A stretch of DNA of 13,643 nucleotides from Nitrososphaerales archaeon TH5893 (GTDB lineage: Archaea > Thermoproteota > Nitrososphaeria > Nitrososphaerales > Nitrososphaeraceae), in contig JAATVT010000078.1 of assembly GCA_014523685.1 (NCBI GenBank), positions 1 to 13,643 on the forward strand, given 5' to 3'. Numbering within the stretch: position 1 is the first letter of the stretch; each line of letters starts with the position of its first letter. Below the pieces are notes generated by a model. The model saw only the letters and a list, made by a program, of their open reading frames with translations. It did no database searches and was not told where the DNA came from. This document shows, one piece after another, positions 13,236 through 13,643 of this stretch. A program made the position numbers and the translations under genes.

Positions 13236-13643
13236 ACTTTTTTAAGATTTTAGGTCGTTTAAGGCATTTTGAACTAATGTAAAGCTAATAATAGAATGAC
13301 TTAATACAGCTATTGCTAGCTCTTTTAAGACGAAATTTTAACGAGATATTCAACGGACACATTATATTGCCCGTGTGCAAGACGTTCAAGATTATTATCA
13401 ATTTTTATGATATAGATGTCAGAATATAGACATACGCATTGCTCCGAGTTGGTTGAAGTTGTTGTCTTATATCTTAACAAAAAGCTGATACGGGAATATA
13501 CCGTTACATTCACTGATATAGATTTGATATTTTTAGATAGATTTTTTCCGAAAAAATGGCAACATACTTCATAGCTCAAATTTACACGTATTTCATGCTA
13601 TCTTTATAGTGAGTATGATCAGTAACATTCTCAATGAATAGAG
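13236..13643. other. Terminal stretch with no supported gene
   Basis: About 400 nt to the window edge. An 84-codon minus-strand frame (13579-13325) starts with TTG, contains no later ATG and matches nothing I know, so it is not called. The sequence is AT-rich with scattered short T-runs. A gene or promoter may lie beyond the edge. Confidence 0.4.

Noticed and set aside
13325..13579. 84-codon minus-strand frame near the window end
   Set aside because: It has a TTG start, contains no other Met codon and has no recognisable domain.
1..13643. CRISPR array, tRNA or rRNA genes, insertion sequence or prophage
   Set aside because: I saw no regularly spaced repeats, cloverleaf-like sequence, transposase or integrase, or phage structural genes on either strand.

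Overview
The window looks like a chromosomal segment of an ammonia-oxidising-type archaeon (Thaumarchaeota/Nitrososphaeria, probably the Nitrososphaerales/Nitrosocosmicus side). The reasons are AT-rich DNA with long intergenic gaps, archaeal TATA-like boxes about 25-30 nt upstream of several start codons with little or no leader, few Shine-Dalgarno sites, lone receiver-domain regulators, small Cys/His miniproteins, and a secreted prealbumin-like protein of a type I associate with this group. The taxonomic call is inference from gene types; no rRNA is present.

Layout. Positions 1-1022 (+) hold a decayed CDGSH iron-sulfur protein gene (two 1-nt deletions and a lost Cys ligand), a 49-aa zinc-ribbon-like miniprotein and a 66-aa helical protein. 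A stand-alone response regulator lies on the minus strand (1310-1720), followed by a roughly 450-nt sparse gap, a five-helix membrane protein (+, to 2853) and a small secreted Cys-pair peptide (-, 3061-3318).

The core (3604-8671) is a molybdenum cofactor (Moco) locus. moeA is on the plus strand. Facing it on the minus strand is a tightly packed set transcribed moaA-moaD-moaE-moaC/moaB, followed by a CBS-pair protein ending in a C2H2 zinc finger. MoaA and the MoaC domain make cPMP from GTP, MoaD/MoaE add the dithiolene sulfurs, the MoaB domain adenylylates molybdopterin and MoeA inserts molybdate. The MoaD-activating enzyme (MoeB-like) is not in the window, nor is MobA, so the locus supports the nucleotide-free (MPT) form of the cofactor.

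From 8672 to 9895 the DNA is gene-poor except for a 41-aa C2H2 finger protein (9330-9455) that has the same Cys/His spacing as the finger on the CBS protein. Next come a secreted one-domain prealbumin-like protein (+, 9896-10414), a 555-residue membrane-anchored sulfite-oxidase-family molybdoenzyme (-, 10614-12281), which is the obvious consumer of the MPT-type cofactor, and a Dps-like mini-ferritin (-, 12687-13205). Positions 13206-13643 contain the Dps promoter and no gene I can support.

The observations most worth following up are the CDGSH pseudogene, the pair of C2H2 proteins flanking the Moco genes, the MoaC-MoaB fusion, the five-helix molybdoenzyme architecture, and the Dps protein with Arg in place of an acidic ferroxidase ligand.
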